Shown here: positions 46,206-55,930 of the stretch, in pieces
Layout of the letters: each line of letters begins with the position of its first letter
Position numbering within the stretch: the stretch's first letter is position 1
Origin: Basidiobolus meristosporus CBS 931.73
Lineage: Eukaryota; Basidiobolomycota; Basidiobolomycetes; Basidiobolales; Basidiobolaceae
NCBI GenBank assembly: GCA_002104905.1
Contig: MCFE01000083.1
Coordinates: forward strand, 1-64,000
Direction: 5' to 3'
Length of the DNA: 64,000 nt
Program-made: the position numbers and the translations under genes
The notes under the pieces: model-generated
What the model was told of the DNA's origin: nothing
Databases searched by the model: none
What the model saw: the letters and a program-made list of their open reading frames with translations, nothing else

Positions 46206-47079
46206 AGAGATATTGTAGTAATGGAATACTTTCCATTACCACAGAGACAACAGCCCAACTCACTCTAGAATGCCTCATCTGCCAGCATGGATATCCTCGG
46301 ATACTCCTGTCCAACAATGGTGGTCCCTCCCTGAACAACACCATGACCCATTTGTGCAAAATGATGGGCATGAAACAGGTCTTCACAGCTGCATATCACC
46401 CCCAGACTAATGGATTAGCCAAGAGGATGAACCAGACATGTTGCTGCATACCAGAGAAGTTTCACTGGGAACTTCCCCAGTCATGGGCCAAGCTGCTTCC
46501 ACTGACACTCCCGGCAATGCGTACAATACAAAATAAAACAACAGGTTTCTCCCTGTACAAAGCTCTGTATGAACCAAGGCCCAAGTGGCATGAAAAAGCT
46601 GGATTGACAATGGAAGGTGTCCCCTTGACAACACATAACAACTATGTAGAAAGGTTGATACACTGTATTGCCCACCTATACAAAAAGTATTTGAAAATGT
46701 CAACAAGCACCTTCCCCCTCCACCCAAGAATGAGAAACTAAGATAAGGTGTGGTACAACCAAACTGTTGCAGGCCTCAAGTTTTGCCCACAATTTACACC
46801 CTGATGGATTGGCCCTTGCACCATTTTTAGTTTGGAACACAGACCAAAGTACACCATCACCCTGGGCAATAAGACAATCAACAACATAGCACCAGCCCAT
46901 CTGAAACTGTTTCATGATGATCCACCAATCATCACTGAAACTAAAGTGTGATTAAACAGTTATCAGGACAAGGATAGAGGAAGACACGGGATATATACAA
47001 AGTTTATTAGAGGAGATTTTAGTTGATATAAGTACAAATGATATGTGCAAGGAAGTTTGCCTAAAGGGAGAACAAAAGA

Positions 47080-47709
47080 ATGCATATGGAAAGAGCCAGA
47101 GTAAATAGCTCACCTGAAACTGGTGATACCATTCCCACCAGCAAGAATCAAGATGATATCAAAAACAAGACTGATCTGCAAGTGTTGAGAGATATGGTAC
47201 AAGTATCACATGCAACAAGAGCCACCTATGAAGAGTTATTTGCCAGAGCAGTTATATTGATACAAGACACAATCAGAGAGGGACAAGACAAGTTACCTAT
47301 GCCAGTACAAAGTATGGAGATACTACCCCAGAAGATTGTATACCAACTGAGAGGAGGTTCCATGATCATCAAGCAGAAGGATGCCGCACTGATTCCCGTA
47401 TCCATACTGGACACAGTCAGACAGAAGATGCAAGGAATCAACTGTCATATCCTCACAAGGCCTCAAGAGCCCCCCTGTTTTGTTGCATACTTGTCATTAA
47501 TAGGTACCATGATTGTTGAGGTATATGCAGACCTGGTACAAGCTGCAAGAGCACCAGAAGTAGAGCTCCCAATCAAAGAACTCCTCCAAGAAATTTGCAA
47601 ACATCTCAAACCGCATTTTCAAGAAGGTACCATTCTAGAGAAGATACGCAAACGGATTAAATACACCAGCCAGTTGACCCATGCAATCCATCAAGTTGCT
47701 GTGCTATAA
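47080..47709 (+). CDS. Intact 209-aa ORF between gypsy pol and the 3' LTR, function unknown
   Basis: Open from ATG at 47,080 to TAA at 47,709, directly behind the decayed pol and 77 bp before the R4 LTR. The product is mostly helical and charged, without a signal peptide or membrane span, so it is not envelope-like. Residues ~35-80 (VLRDMVQVSHATRATYEELFARAV) and 165-200 (ELLQEICKHLKPHFQEG) could form helical bundles. I do not recognise it. Being uninterrupted beside a badly broken pol is odd. It could be an extra element ORF or a displaced gag. Confidence 0.45.
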   Translation: MHMERARVNSSPETGDTIPTSKNQDDIKNKTDLQVLRDMVQVSHATRATYEELFARAVILIQDTIREGQDKLPMPVQSMEILPQKIVYQLRGGSMIIKQKDAALIPVSILDTVRQKMQGINCHILTRPQEPPCFVAYLSLIGTMIVEVYADLVQAARAPEVELPIKELLQEICKHLKPHFQEGTILEKIRKRIKYTSQLTHAIHQVAVL

Positions 47710-47786
47710 GTATTACAGTGGTTTACCATAGGACTACTCAGGAACCAGTACAAAGTCCAACTCCAAGAAGCCAAAGAAACTGCCGC

Positions 47787-48858
47787 TGTGGTGGTGTATA
47801 GGTCCAAGGGAGAGATATGTCCAACACTTCTCAAGTGTTTTGTGTGTGGGGTGTTCACTGGGTGCAATAACCTCTGGCAAAAGCTTGCTAGGATTACTTG
47901 GGTTCTGTCTCTAATCTAATGTGAAGGGGAATAAAGCCACAAGCTTGTCAAGGGAAAACTATTGAGCTACAATCCCCGACCTAGTTGGCGTCTTAACAAA
48001 AGTATGTGCTAGGTTCAGCATCCTTTGAGATGACAATGTACTAAAGCTTCCAGAGTCAAAACAACTGTAAACTCCTCCAGCAGGGACTTGATAAGAATGC
48101 AGCTGTGGTCAATAGTTACAAAGACAGAAAAGTATCTTTGCCTGTACAAGAACAAACTTGGGAAAGAATCAAAGATAATAAAAGATACCTACGCTGAGTA
48201 TTCCTCACAAGTAGTGCCTCCAAGGTCAGTTTGGCAGTCAGCACGGTTTCCTGGGAGTGTCCTGTGGTCTGGGGTTGGAAGTTCAGGTGGCAGCAGGTAG
48301 CAGTGATCACACTAATCAACAAATTGTAATATTGATAAAAGGGATGATGATTTATTGTTGAGGGATAGCCTCCCTTATATACTTTTCTTACTAGCTAAGT
48401 GATTACTAATCATGGTGTTCTAGAAGGTTCTGGATATCAGTAGAAATCTTTATGACATCAGAATGACCTAAGAATGTTCTAGGTAGGTGCCAGAAGGTTC
48501 TAAGAGGCACAGCACATCCAACCAATCAGGAATCAGTATTCTGAAACCTGTGAAACATAGTGATACCATATATGGTATGGAAATGGTAGGGATGATGAAA
48601 CAGGTTGATCATGTGTCACAGGCACTGGCGCGGGTACTTGCCTAATATAGAAGCACTTATAGCTAGTAATCTTACATAAAGTGAGGGGTAACTTATGCAA
48701 TAAGGTAAGCAGGTGTGATAGTCAACCAGCTTATGGGATAGTACTGATCAGGTAAGACAAATGGGATGAAACTAAAATAAGTGTAGTAGAGATATAGGGA
48801 AGTAGAAAATATGGCAATGAGCACATCTGTCAGTGGGTGTCACTGTCACCCTACTACA
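47787..48858 (+). mobile_element. LTR of family R4 (copy a), 1,072 bp
   Basis: Starts TGTGGTGGTGTATAGG and ends CACCCTACTACA (TG...CA). It is near-identical to 58,607-58,933 plus 62,367-63,111. CCTTATATACTTTTC is a candidate TATA region. Its place behind pol and the 209-aa ORF makes it the 3' LTR of the gypsy element. It also contains GTCAATAGTTAC near 48,111-48,122, the unoccupied target of the Harbinger element found in copy b. Confidence 0.8.
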
Positions 48859-50375
48859 CCACAGACTCTGTAGAAACCTTAAGGCAAGTGCAAAAGTGCC
48901 TTGATTGTGCCACAGTCTCTATGGAAGAACTACAATACGTCTTGGAAGAAGCAAAAGCTTGTTATTGACAACAGATGACTGCCAACCAAGTGTATGCCCT
49001 CTTTGAAAGTGCTCCTGCCATCATGTTGAACATGACAAGGGCAAGTCCCAACAATGTTTGCAAGATAAAGAAGCAAGACTCTATTGCATTATTGCATCTC
49101 TTCTTGTTCTCCAACCCTCCCAAGGAGCTTACCCAAAACCCCATGGTTTGCCAATTGTTTGGCTCTGTGGAAAACATCCCTCAAGCAACACAAGCTGCTC
49201 CTTACTCTGTCACTGAATGGTATCAGGTGCTTGCCCATGGTCCCCTCACAAGTGACAACCAGCAATGATACTATGGTGACTCCCCATGCTCTGTCAACAA
49301 AATTGACCCTGGAGAAGCAAGTTAGTCAAAGAACTTCAAGGACAAAGCTCCCTCTTAACCCCTAGGATATGAGAGTACTAAATGTAGTAGCCACTCTTTG
49401 CCCAAGAGTTCTCTCCAGAGTCCTACCAAAAGTCTCCCAGTATCCTCCCATGATTCCCCCACACATACTCCCTCCTATTCCTGCCCTTATCTAGTTAGAG
49501 CACTTACCATAACAGAAAGGTGTCCACACTCCTATTTTATAACACATTGTCTATTGTCTAAGCCCCTCCAAGTGATATATGTATATCCAATTGAACCAAA
49601 TGAGAGAACAACAAGAGATTTGGATGGAAAAAGCACAAGTCTTTATTACCTTGCCACCTTCTATTGGAAGCAATTCTGTGCCAAGTGGCACTGACTTGGC
49701 CTACAAGCTCTCCCACTCACCAAGTACAGTCAATAATAACCCACATACTGTACCAACCATACCTTACTGGCCACTTCATACTTCTATAATAGCAACTGGC
49801 TGTACTTACCACCTTGTGCAAACAGAGTTAGGAGAGTTTGTGACACCTTCAGGCTCACCCCAGCCTTCTGAATAGGGCATGCAGAGTGATAGCTCTGAAG
49901 AAGCAGGCTCAATGATGGATTGTGAGCCTATCTTCCCTAACAACAGCACCCTGCATGAGCCCAACAAGATCCCATTATGCAATGAGACAACACCTGTGGA
50001 AAAAATGCTAAGGATACTCTATGGAATCAAGTGAGCCCAGTAATCCATTTACTGGTGAATGATGTGATGTTGTGGCTAGCAAAGTGCCAATATATATATC
50101 CAGATAGTACCAGTGGACCGAGATAGTGCCATGCATTTTTGTGACATGCTACAAGCCTGTGGGCTAGATTTAGAGTGCCATGGGTATTATGTACCAGATG
50201 CATATCTTCAGTCTGTCTGTGCTCTTTTACGTCATGCACAATTTTGATCCCAAAAAAAAGGTTAAAAAATTGATTTTCTCCCGCACAGTAGGTGAAACAC
50301 AGGGGCTGCTTTGCATGAATATGCAGAACTATATGTCACACTCTGTGGCCAAGTTTAGGTATGTTATGACTCTCA
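48859..50375. other. Element-derived sequence behind LTR R4a, possible gag remnants
   Basis: Short plus-strand frames at 48,975-49,268 (98 codons) and 49,579-49,875 (99 codons) have no recognised domains. Repeat R5 copy 2 lies at 49,372-49,482. From ~50,060 there are several AGTGCCA-type motifs like those at the Harbinger ends. No host gene is seen. Confidence 0.4.
49372..49482 (+). repeat. Repeat R5, copy 2
   Basis: Matches 43,760-43,870 in order, from GAGTACTAA to CCTCCTATTCCTGC. Confidence 0.7.
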
Positions 50376-50438
50376 GGCACACTATGGCACTATTTGGCAC
50401 TCATGGCTCAATGTGGCACTATCCAATGGAACAAGTCT
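50376..50438 (-). mobile_element. Terminal fragment of a second Harbinger-family element
   Basis: GGCACTAT motifs lead to ..TGGCACTATCCAATGGAACAAGTCT at 50,438, the reverse complement of the left end of the complete element at 58,934. ATT follows (50,439-50,441), the complement of that element's AAT duplication. The other end was not found. Confidence 0.65.
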
Positions 50439-51110
50439 ATTGGCTAAATACCAAAAAGTTCTTTGTCAATATTCAGGAGGTATTCATGGCAGAAGTGGTG
50501 GCAACCAAGCATATATTTGCAAGATGTATATGTTACCAGCAGTACAAGGAATATGGGAACTTTGCAAGCATTGCACTAAAAAGCTGTACAGTTGAGATGA
50601 CAGAAGTATGTCAATTGCAGCAGGTGTGCCCATTTGTAGAGGTCAGTAAGCCAGAGGCCATGGTATTTTTTGATTGAAACCATATGTGAATACTCAAGGT
50701 AGTAGTGCGTTAGCAAATAAAGAGGTGATTCTACAGTGGAATATATGAGTTGAGCAAGGGGAGCTAGAAAAAGGAAATACCAGTTGGTAAGTTGGTATGG
50801 TAGCAGTATACAGAACTGGCTGTAGGCCACCATACAGCCATGATAATGCCATCAGAGGCTTACCAAAAGGCTGTCAGAACACTATCATGTTTTTTGCCAT
50901 ACAAAGCAATTGGATGTACTGGCCAGTTAGATCCACTCAGATAGTTGTCAAGTGCACCAAGACCACAACAATGCCATGCTACTCTTGCAAAATACCATAC
51001 AAATACTGTTTTGGTAAGGTAAACATACCTTCCACAGAAAAGTTTATTCACATAGCTATTATGATGTACTTATCCATATTTTATCTTATCAGTATTATCC
51101 CATTCTTCTT
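50439..51110 (+). pseudogene. Decayed CACTA/Tnp2-like transposon sequence (copy 1)
   Basis: The translation TKKFFVNIQEVFMAEVVATK, ARCICYQQYKEYGNFASIAL and the downstream sequence match the minus-strand copies near 54.3-54.8 kb and 56.1-56.5 kb. Stops are frequent; only the family assignment of the better copy supports the name. Confidence 0.4.
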
Positions 51111-51124
51111 TTGCCAATACTATT

Positions 51125-51560
51125 AGTATTATCTCCATATGATGTTTACCTTGATTAGTTATTAGCATTAGTTATCCCAGATGTTATTCAGCTTTGCAAT
51201 CAGTATGTGTATCTACATAAGGCAGGTACTCACATCAGAACCTGTGACACATGACCTAGGTCTGTGTTACCATACCTACCACTTCAATACCATATATAGT
51301 ATTTCTATGTTGCACAGGTTTTGGACTACTGGTCCCAGATTGGTTGGATGTGCTGTGCTGTTTAGAACCTTCCAGGACATTCTTGGCATATTTTTAGCTC
51401 ATAGTGATGTCCTCAAGTATTCCACTGATACCTAGAATCTTCTAGAACCTTGTCATTAGTAATCACATGGCAATCAGCAAAAGTATTCAAGGGAATGCAA
51501 TCCCTCATCAATTAATCATCCCTTCTATCAGTAACACTTCTCCTGTATTGATTAGCAGTT
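51125..51560 (-). repeat. Degenerate R4 LTR fragment (copy c)
   Basis: Reverse complement follows R4 order: ..AGTAATCAC..TTCTAGAA..., CAGCACATCCAACCAATC-like, CAGGTTCTGATG..., and ends in the GATGATTAATTGATGAGGGATTGC segment. Heavily mutated. Confidence 0.5.
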
Positions 51561-51825
51561 GATCAATGCACCTGCCTTCAACAGTTACATCTCAGACCTG
51601 CCATTAACAAGCTTTTCAGGGTAGTGAACAAGGCACACAGTGGCCTTTGGAGACACTTGGAATACCAAGCAAGCTAGAGAAGCAGGAGCTTTTACCATAG
51701 TGACATATTGACATATTGACAAAGACACCAGCAGTTTAGACCCAGAGGTTATTGCACCCATCAGACACCTCACACACCTTAAGTTCTGTAGCTTCTCCCA
51801 GGAGTACCTCTACACCACCACACCA

Positions 51826-52005
51826 TTATATTTTATCAACTTTATTTAGCTGTAAAATTAGCAAAACACTGCCATGATCCCATCACAAGATTGTGTAGAT
51901 GGTCATTAATTCCAAGCTGCTGGTATAACAGCAGTCTCCTGATGGGATCTTGACAGCTGATCTGGATTTGATCCACCCACAGGACCAAAATATTTTTCAT
52001 AGGGA
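51826..52005 (-). repeat. Repeat R3, copy a
   Basis: Reverse complement reads CCCTATGAAAAATATTTTGG, GGTGGATCAAATCCAGATCAG, CAGCAGCTTGGAATTAATGA, and TTTTACAGCTAAATAAAG, the R3 pattern. Confidence 0.65.
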
Positions 52006-52019
52006 AAATTTATCAAATA

Positions 52020-52262
52020 TACAAGCAGTACTTAAAGTTTACACAATCTTAGCAAAAAACAAGTAGAATATACTGAGGAATGTCACAAGTGCATGTCTGC
52101 AAACTTTGAGGTCTCTTGCACTGCTGTCAGCACCTGATATTCTGGTGGATATGTTCCAAGCTTATTATAGCAGTAGGTTTGGGCTGAAAATAATATGCCC
52201 ATAATTTAATTTTGGCATTTGGTAAATGTAAACTTTAGGTGACAATTCAATTCTTACAATAC
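52020..52262 (-). repeat. Degenerate R1 LTR fragment
   Basis: In reverse orientation it keeps R1 order (GTAGAATATACTGAGGAATGTC, GCAAACTTTGAGG, CACCTGATATTCTGGTGGA, ..TTAGGTGACAATTCAATTCTTACAATA). Ends eroded. Confidence 0.5.
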
Positions 52263-52449
52263 TTCTCAGATTTCTTTTGCACAGACACTTAATGTGCTTT
52301 TACTATTATCTTCATGCTGTCTTTTGACAAAATATCATCTGTCTACATCAAAATATCATTACAATTAAGTGTATTTGCTAAGCCATCACCGATCCAGAAT
52401 ATGCATTTACTCAATATTCTCTGAGAAAAAAACTAAGAAATGACTAGCA

Positions 52450-52625
52450 GACTACCCCTATGAAAAACAATTTGGTCCTGTAAGGGAATCCAATCTAGAT
52501 CAGCCATTAGGATCCCACAATGAGGCCATTATAATGCTTGTAGCTTGGAGATATTCATCATATACACAATCTTGTGGTAGGATTGCAATGGTGTTTTGCT
52601 GCTTTTACTGCCAAGTAAAATAATA
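52450..52625 (+). repeat. Repeat R3, copy b
   Basis: CCCCTATGAAAAACAATTTG, AATCCAATCTAGATCAGCC, TGTAGCTTGGAGAT and TTTTGCTGCTTTTACTGCC follow the R3 order. Confidence 0.65.
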
Positions 52626-52869
52626 GACTAGATGGTGTTTTAAGAGTAAATTAATGGGACTTGCATAGCATTCTGATGATCTTAAAGCAGTCTATATTTA
52701 TTTGAGTAAACCTAAACAGCCAACACATGCAAGTCCCTATGGAACATCTCAAACTTGAAACTTGACTGCTGCTCCACCAATATTCTATTAGTATATTGCC
52801 AGTATTCAGCCAGTGTTTTTGGTTCAGATTTTCAATTGTTATTTTTGACAAAGGTAGCAGAGAGCTAGT

Positions 52870-53216
52870 TGATACAGAAGTTTGCATTTCCACATAAACA
52901 CTTACCTAGATTAGCCACTTAGATCATTACCTACAAATCTTAGAGAAGACTGTCCAAGTTCCTTGTTGGGATTTTCTTGGAATATTTTCACCAATTTATC
53001 AGCTACCCAAAACATGAAAATTCTCATAGTTGTGCAAACAGCCCTAAACTTGGCACACATGTTGTTAGGACCTTTATATATATACTCTAGGTGCTTGTTA
53101 TGTCAGGGCCTTGTAAAGTACATTTACTACTATACATTTAATAGCTCATCAAGTGAAAGCCATATAATGTACTTGATATCCCAATCACTTCTAGAACCTC
53201 CAAGACTCTTAAAACA
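52870..53216 (+). mobile_element. R1 LTR copy G, 5' LTR of a copia-type element
   Basis: Full-length R1 match with a decayed left end; the right end reads GACTCTTAAAACA. Unlike the solo copies it is followed directly by a primer-binding site and gag-like sequence. Confidence 0.8.
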
Positions 53217-53229
53217 GGTTATGAGCCCC
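53217..53229 (+). promoter_or_regulatory. Retrotransposon primer-binding site matching the anticodon region of initiator tRNA-Met
   Basis: GGTTATGAGCCCC abuts the LTR end. It is the complement of the initiator tRNA-Met anticodon stem-loop (GGGCUCAUAACC), the half-tRNA primer used by Drosophila copia and yeast Ty5. This identifies R1 as the LTR of a Ty1/copia-type retrotransposon. Confidence 0.75.
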
Positions 53230-54010
53230 AAGCTGTCACTCTCTGCAGTGAGCACTACTCTTATTACTCATATCTTTCCCTCTGCTCATAAGCAGGATGC
53301 ATCTAAGTACCAAGTGTGGAAGGTAGATGAAGATGCTGCTATAAGAAAGAGGCCCTTGGGATATTGCCATGGGAGCAGACTGCCCTCCTAACAATGTTGC
53401 AGATGTAGCCTTGAAGTACTAGACAAAAGTGCAAGGTGCCTTTAACTGTATAGGCCTTGATGTTACATACAAGTTACTAACTCAATGCGCAAGAGCAAAA
53501 CAGCAAAGAATGCCTGGAAGGCATTAAAAGATACCTACCCATCATGTTCAGCTGCCAAGAAAATGTACGTTAGATAAGAATTTGTAATTACAAAGATGCT
53601 GCCAGGTGGAAGAAATGAAAAATCAAATCAACAGATATACCCTGATGTCTGATGAGATAGAATCTGTGGGTGTACCAACCTCTGAAAAGGATGTGTTAGT
53701 CACCATCCTGAATAGCCTGACAGATGAGTCTCAGGGCCTTGTATCAGCCCTAGAGTTCACAATGAAGAACTGACCTTAAATTATACATATGGCGAGCTCT
53801 TGCACAAAGAATTGAGATTATCAAGCAACAAGCAGAAAGAAGAAGAAAATGCCTTAATAAGCAATGATATCCAACAAAGAAGGTATTCAAAAGCCTTGAA
53901 GGGCAGCAGAAAGCTTTTATGCAACTACTGCAAAAGAAAAGGAAACATACAACACTGGTGACTTGCAAATGGAGAAATTCAGTAAAAGAAGCCTGAATAC
54001 AGAAATGCAC
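53230..54010 (+). pseudogene. Ty1/copia gag remnant
   Basis: Phrases of a copia gag appear across frames: NAWKALKDTYPS, then PTSEKDVLVTILNSLTDESQ, and a CCHC-knuckle-like CNYCKRKGNIQHW near 53,920-53,960 whose final part is broken by a stop. At least two frameshifts and several stops are present; nothing of protease, integrase or RT follows. Confidence 0.65.
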
Positions 54011-54011
54011 C

Positions 54012-54180
54012 CTTTAAAAATTAATTTGGTTCTGCAGGTAGGTCTCAATTGGATCAGCCATCACAATTAAGCAATGAAGCAATCATAATGCTGGCAGCTT
54101 GGAATTATTGTCCCTTTTTACAATCATATGGTGTGATTGTGATAGTGTTTTGCTGATTTTACTGCTTTATAGGTCACTGA
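54012..54180 (+). repeat. Repeat R3, copy c
   Basis: AATTTGGTTCTGCAGGTAGG, ATTGGATCAGCCATC, CTGGCAGCTTGGAATTATTG and GTGTTTTGCTGATTTTACTGC. Confidence 0.65.
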
Positions 54181-55322
54181 GCTTGACAGTGTTTGGATGG
54201 TTCAACAGAATTCATATCTTAATCTAATGGTCCTATTGCAGGATGCACTTATTTGAGCAGACCCTACTGGCCAGTAAATGCAAGTTCCATATGTGGAAAG
54301 AAACTTGATTGTATTTTGATGTCCTTGATGCAGACATCTATTAGCATTATAATAGCAGTACAATGGCCCATAGCCAGAGCTGTATGACTCTACCATACCA
54401 GTTTGTTAAATGATATAATGATACCTCATCTTGCACCATTTGTGTTTTCCATTGCAAAATCACCCCAATTTATTTGCTCACCCACTACTGCCATGTGTAT
54501 TCCACATATAGTTCAAATCAAAAAGAACTATGGCCCCCTACTTAATAAGCACTGCATACATGCACACCTGCAGTAATTCACACACTCAACATTACAGCTT
54601 TTCAGTGTCATACTAGCAAAGTGGCTATATACCTTGTACTGCTAGTAGCATATAAATATAACAAGCATATTATTAGTTGCCACCACTTTTGCTATTAATA
54701 CTTCTTGAACACCCACAAAATACTATCTGGTACTTAGCCCATATAATCCTTCTCCAAGTAGTACACTAGTTCCCGTTATAGGTGCACTTGAGTTCTTGCT
54801 AGTGTGAATCCCATATTGAAAGGTGTGAAAATTGGCTTATACTCAGTAGTTGCCCAGCTTACTTTGGTAAAGTAGTCCTAGTAGAAATTAGTAGCTTATT
54901 GCATCCAACTTACCCTTGCATTACTCAACCAATTACCCACACTCTGGGTTGCTTAGCTTAATGATGGCAAATGCATAGGGATCTCCACGTGCACATCTGT
55001 GTGCAGTACTCTTCAATTCTTCCTGGCTGTTGCACATATGCCAGCCCATCACATATGTGATAGACTTGAAGGTAACATTCTTCAGGAAATTAAGATATGA
55101 TGGCACTGGTATCTTGACTTGTCTTCCAATCTCTTTACACATCTGCCCAACAGAAAACTCCCAAAAGGTGATAGAGAGTCCAAAATTTTCTGCATAGCAG
55201 GTATGTCTCAGTATAAGAGATATTTTGGTCCTGCAGGTGGATCCAATCCAGCCCAGCTGTTGTGATCTGGTTACAAATCTGTCATAATACTGGCAGCTTG
55301 GAACTATTAGCTCTCTACACAA
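54181..55322 (-). pseudogene. Decayed CACTA/Tnp2-like transposase fragment (copy 2)
   Basis: On the minus strand 54,933-55,322 reads through to ITFWEFSVGQMCKEIGRQVK, NFLKNVTFKSITYVMGWH and SQEELKSTAHR, matching the copy near 56.8 kb. The pattern W-x-FP/S-M-E..CG..I..xVK..YP/YLNL resembles the C-terminal part of Tnp2/CACTA transposases. Its upstream end is fused to repeat R3 copy d. Confidence 0.45.
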
Positions 55323-55345
55323 TCTTATGGTTGTGTGGCTGGGTC
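55215..55345 (+). repeat. Repeat R3, copy d
   Basis: ATTTTGGTCCTGCAGGTGG, ATCCAATCCAGCCCAGCTG, CTGGCAGCTTGGAACTATTAG and CTCTACACAATCTTATGG. It interrupts the Tnp2-like fragment. Confidence 0.65.
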
Positions 55346-55349
55346 ATAA

Positions 55350-55760
55350 TGATACTTACCAACAGATGTGCTTAGTCCCATATTCTCTACTACCCTTATG
55401 TTATATTTAGCCTATTTGTCTTATCTGATCAATGAGAGTCCATGAGCTGGCTGACTAGGACAACTGCTTTTCTCACTAGAAAGATTATTCCTCACTTTAT
55501 GTAACATTACTAGATGTAAAGCTTCTAAGTCAGGCAACTCCCTGTACCAGTGACTGTGAGATATGACCCACTTATTTTCCCAGCCTTACCATTCTCTTCC
55601 CATGTGTGGTACCTCAACATTACACAAATTTCAGAATCCTGATCCCTGGTTTGTTGGATATGCAGTACCTCTTTGAACATTCTCAGCCTGTTCAGATGTC
55701 ATTAAGATATCTTCTGACCTCTGGAATCTTCTAGAACACCATGACTAGTTATCACATACC
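55350..55760 (-). repeat. Degenerate R4 LTR fragment (copy d)
   Basis: The reverse complement follows R4 for about 400 bp, including ATGGTGTTCTAGAAG, ..TAATGTTACATAAAGTGAGG and ..AGTAGAGAATATGGG. Confidence 0.55.
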
Positions 55761-55930
55761 CTATGAAAAATAATTTGGTCCCGCAGGTGGATCCAATCCA
55801 GATCAGCCATCAAGATCCCATTTAGACACCATTATAATAACAGCAGCTTGGAATTAGTGACCCTCCTAACAATCTTATGACAAGATCATGACGTTATTTT
55901 GCTAATTTTACAGCCAAATAAAGGGATAAA
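55758..55930 (+). repeat. Repeat R3, copy e
   Basis: CCCTATGAAAAATAATTTGG, GCAGGTGGATCCAATCCAG, CAGCAGCTTGGAATTAGTG and TTTTACAGCCAAATAAAG. The best preserved copy with copy a. Confidence 0.65.

Larger units (their letters stand above)
43868..46950 (+). pseudogene. Ty3/gypsy retrotransposon pol remnant: end of RT, RNase H, integrase
   Basis: Domains occur in gypsy order. The end of reverse transcriptase is at ~43,890-43,990 (GFLGLAGYYCSFVKHFA), then RNase H at 44,006-44,389 (FINCDGSLTGMGAVLGQ, HYPITKTECLVFVYSIKQF) and the RNase H tail (LQEYNFKIIHCAGKKHQDTD). The integrase core follows (VGIDFIGPH, FSKWVEAQAI; after the insertion HGYPRILLSNNGG and YHPQTNGLAKRMNQT). Several frameshifts and stops are present (for example near 43,995 and 44,388), so it is inactive. 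The integrase is split by a 1,193-bp insertion at 45,013-46,205. RT core, protease and gag are missing on the left. Confidence 0.85.

Noticed and set aside
47787-48858. R4 as a TIR-type DNA transposon because TGTGGTG and CACCACA occur near its ends
   Set aside because: The exact CACCACA end is missing in copy R4b, whereas TG...CA at CTACTACA/CCACTACA fits both; position behind pol favours an LTR.
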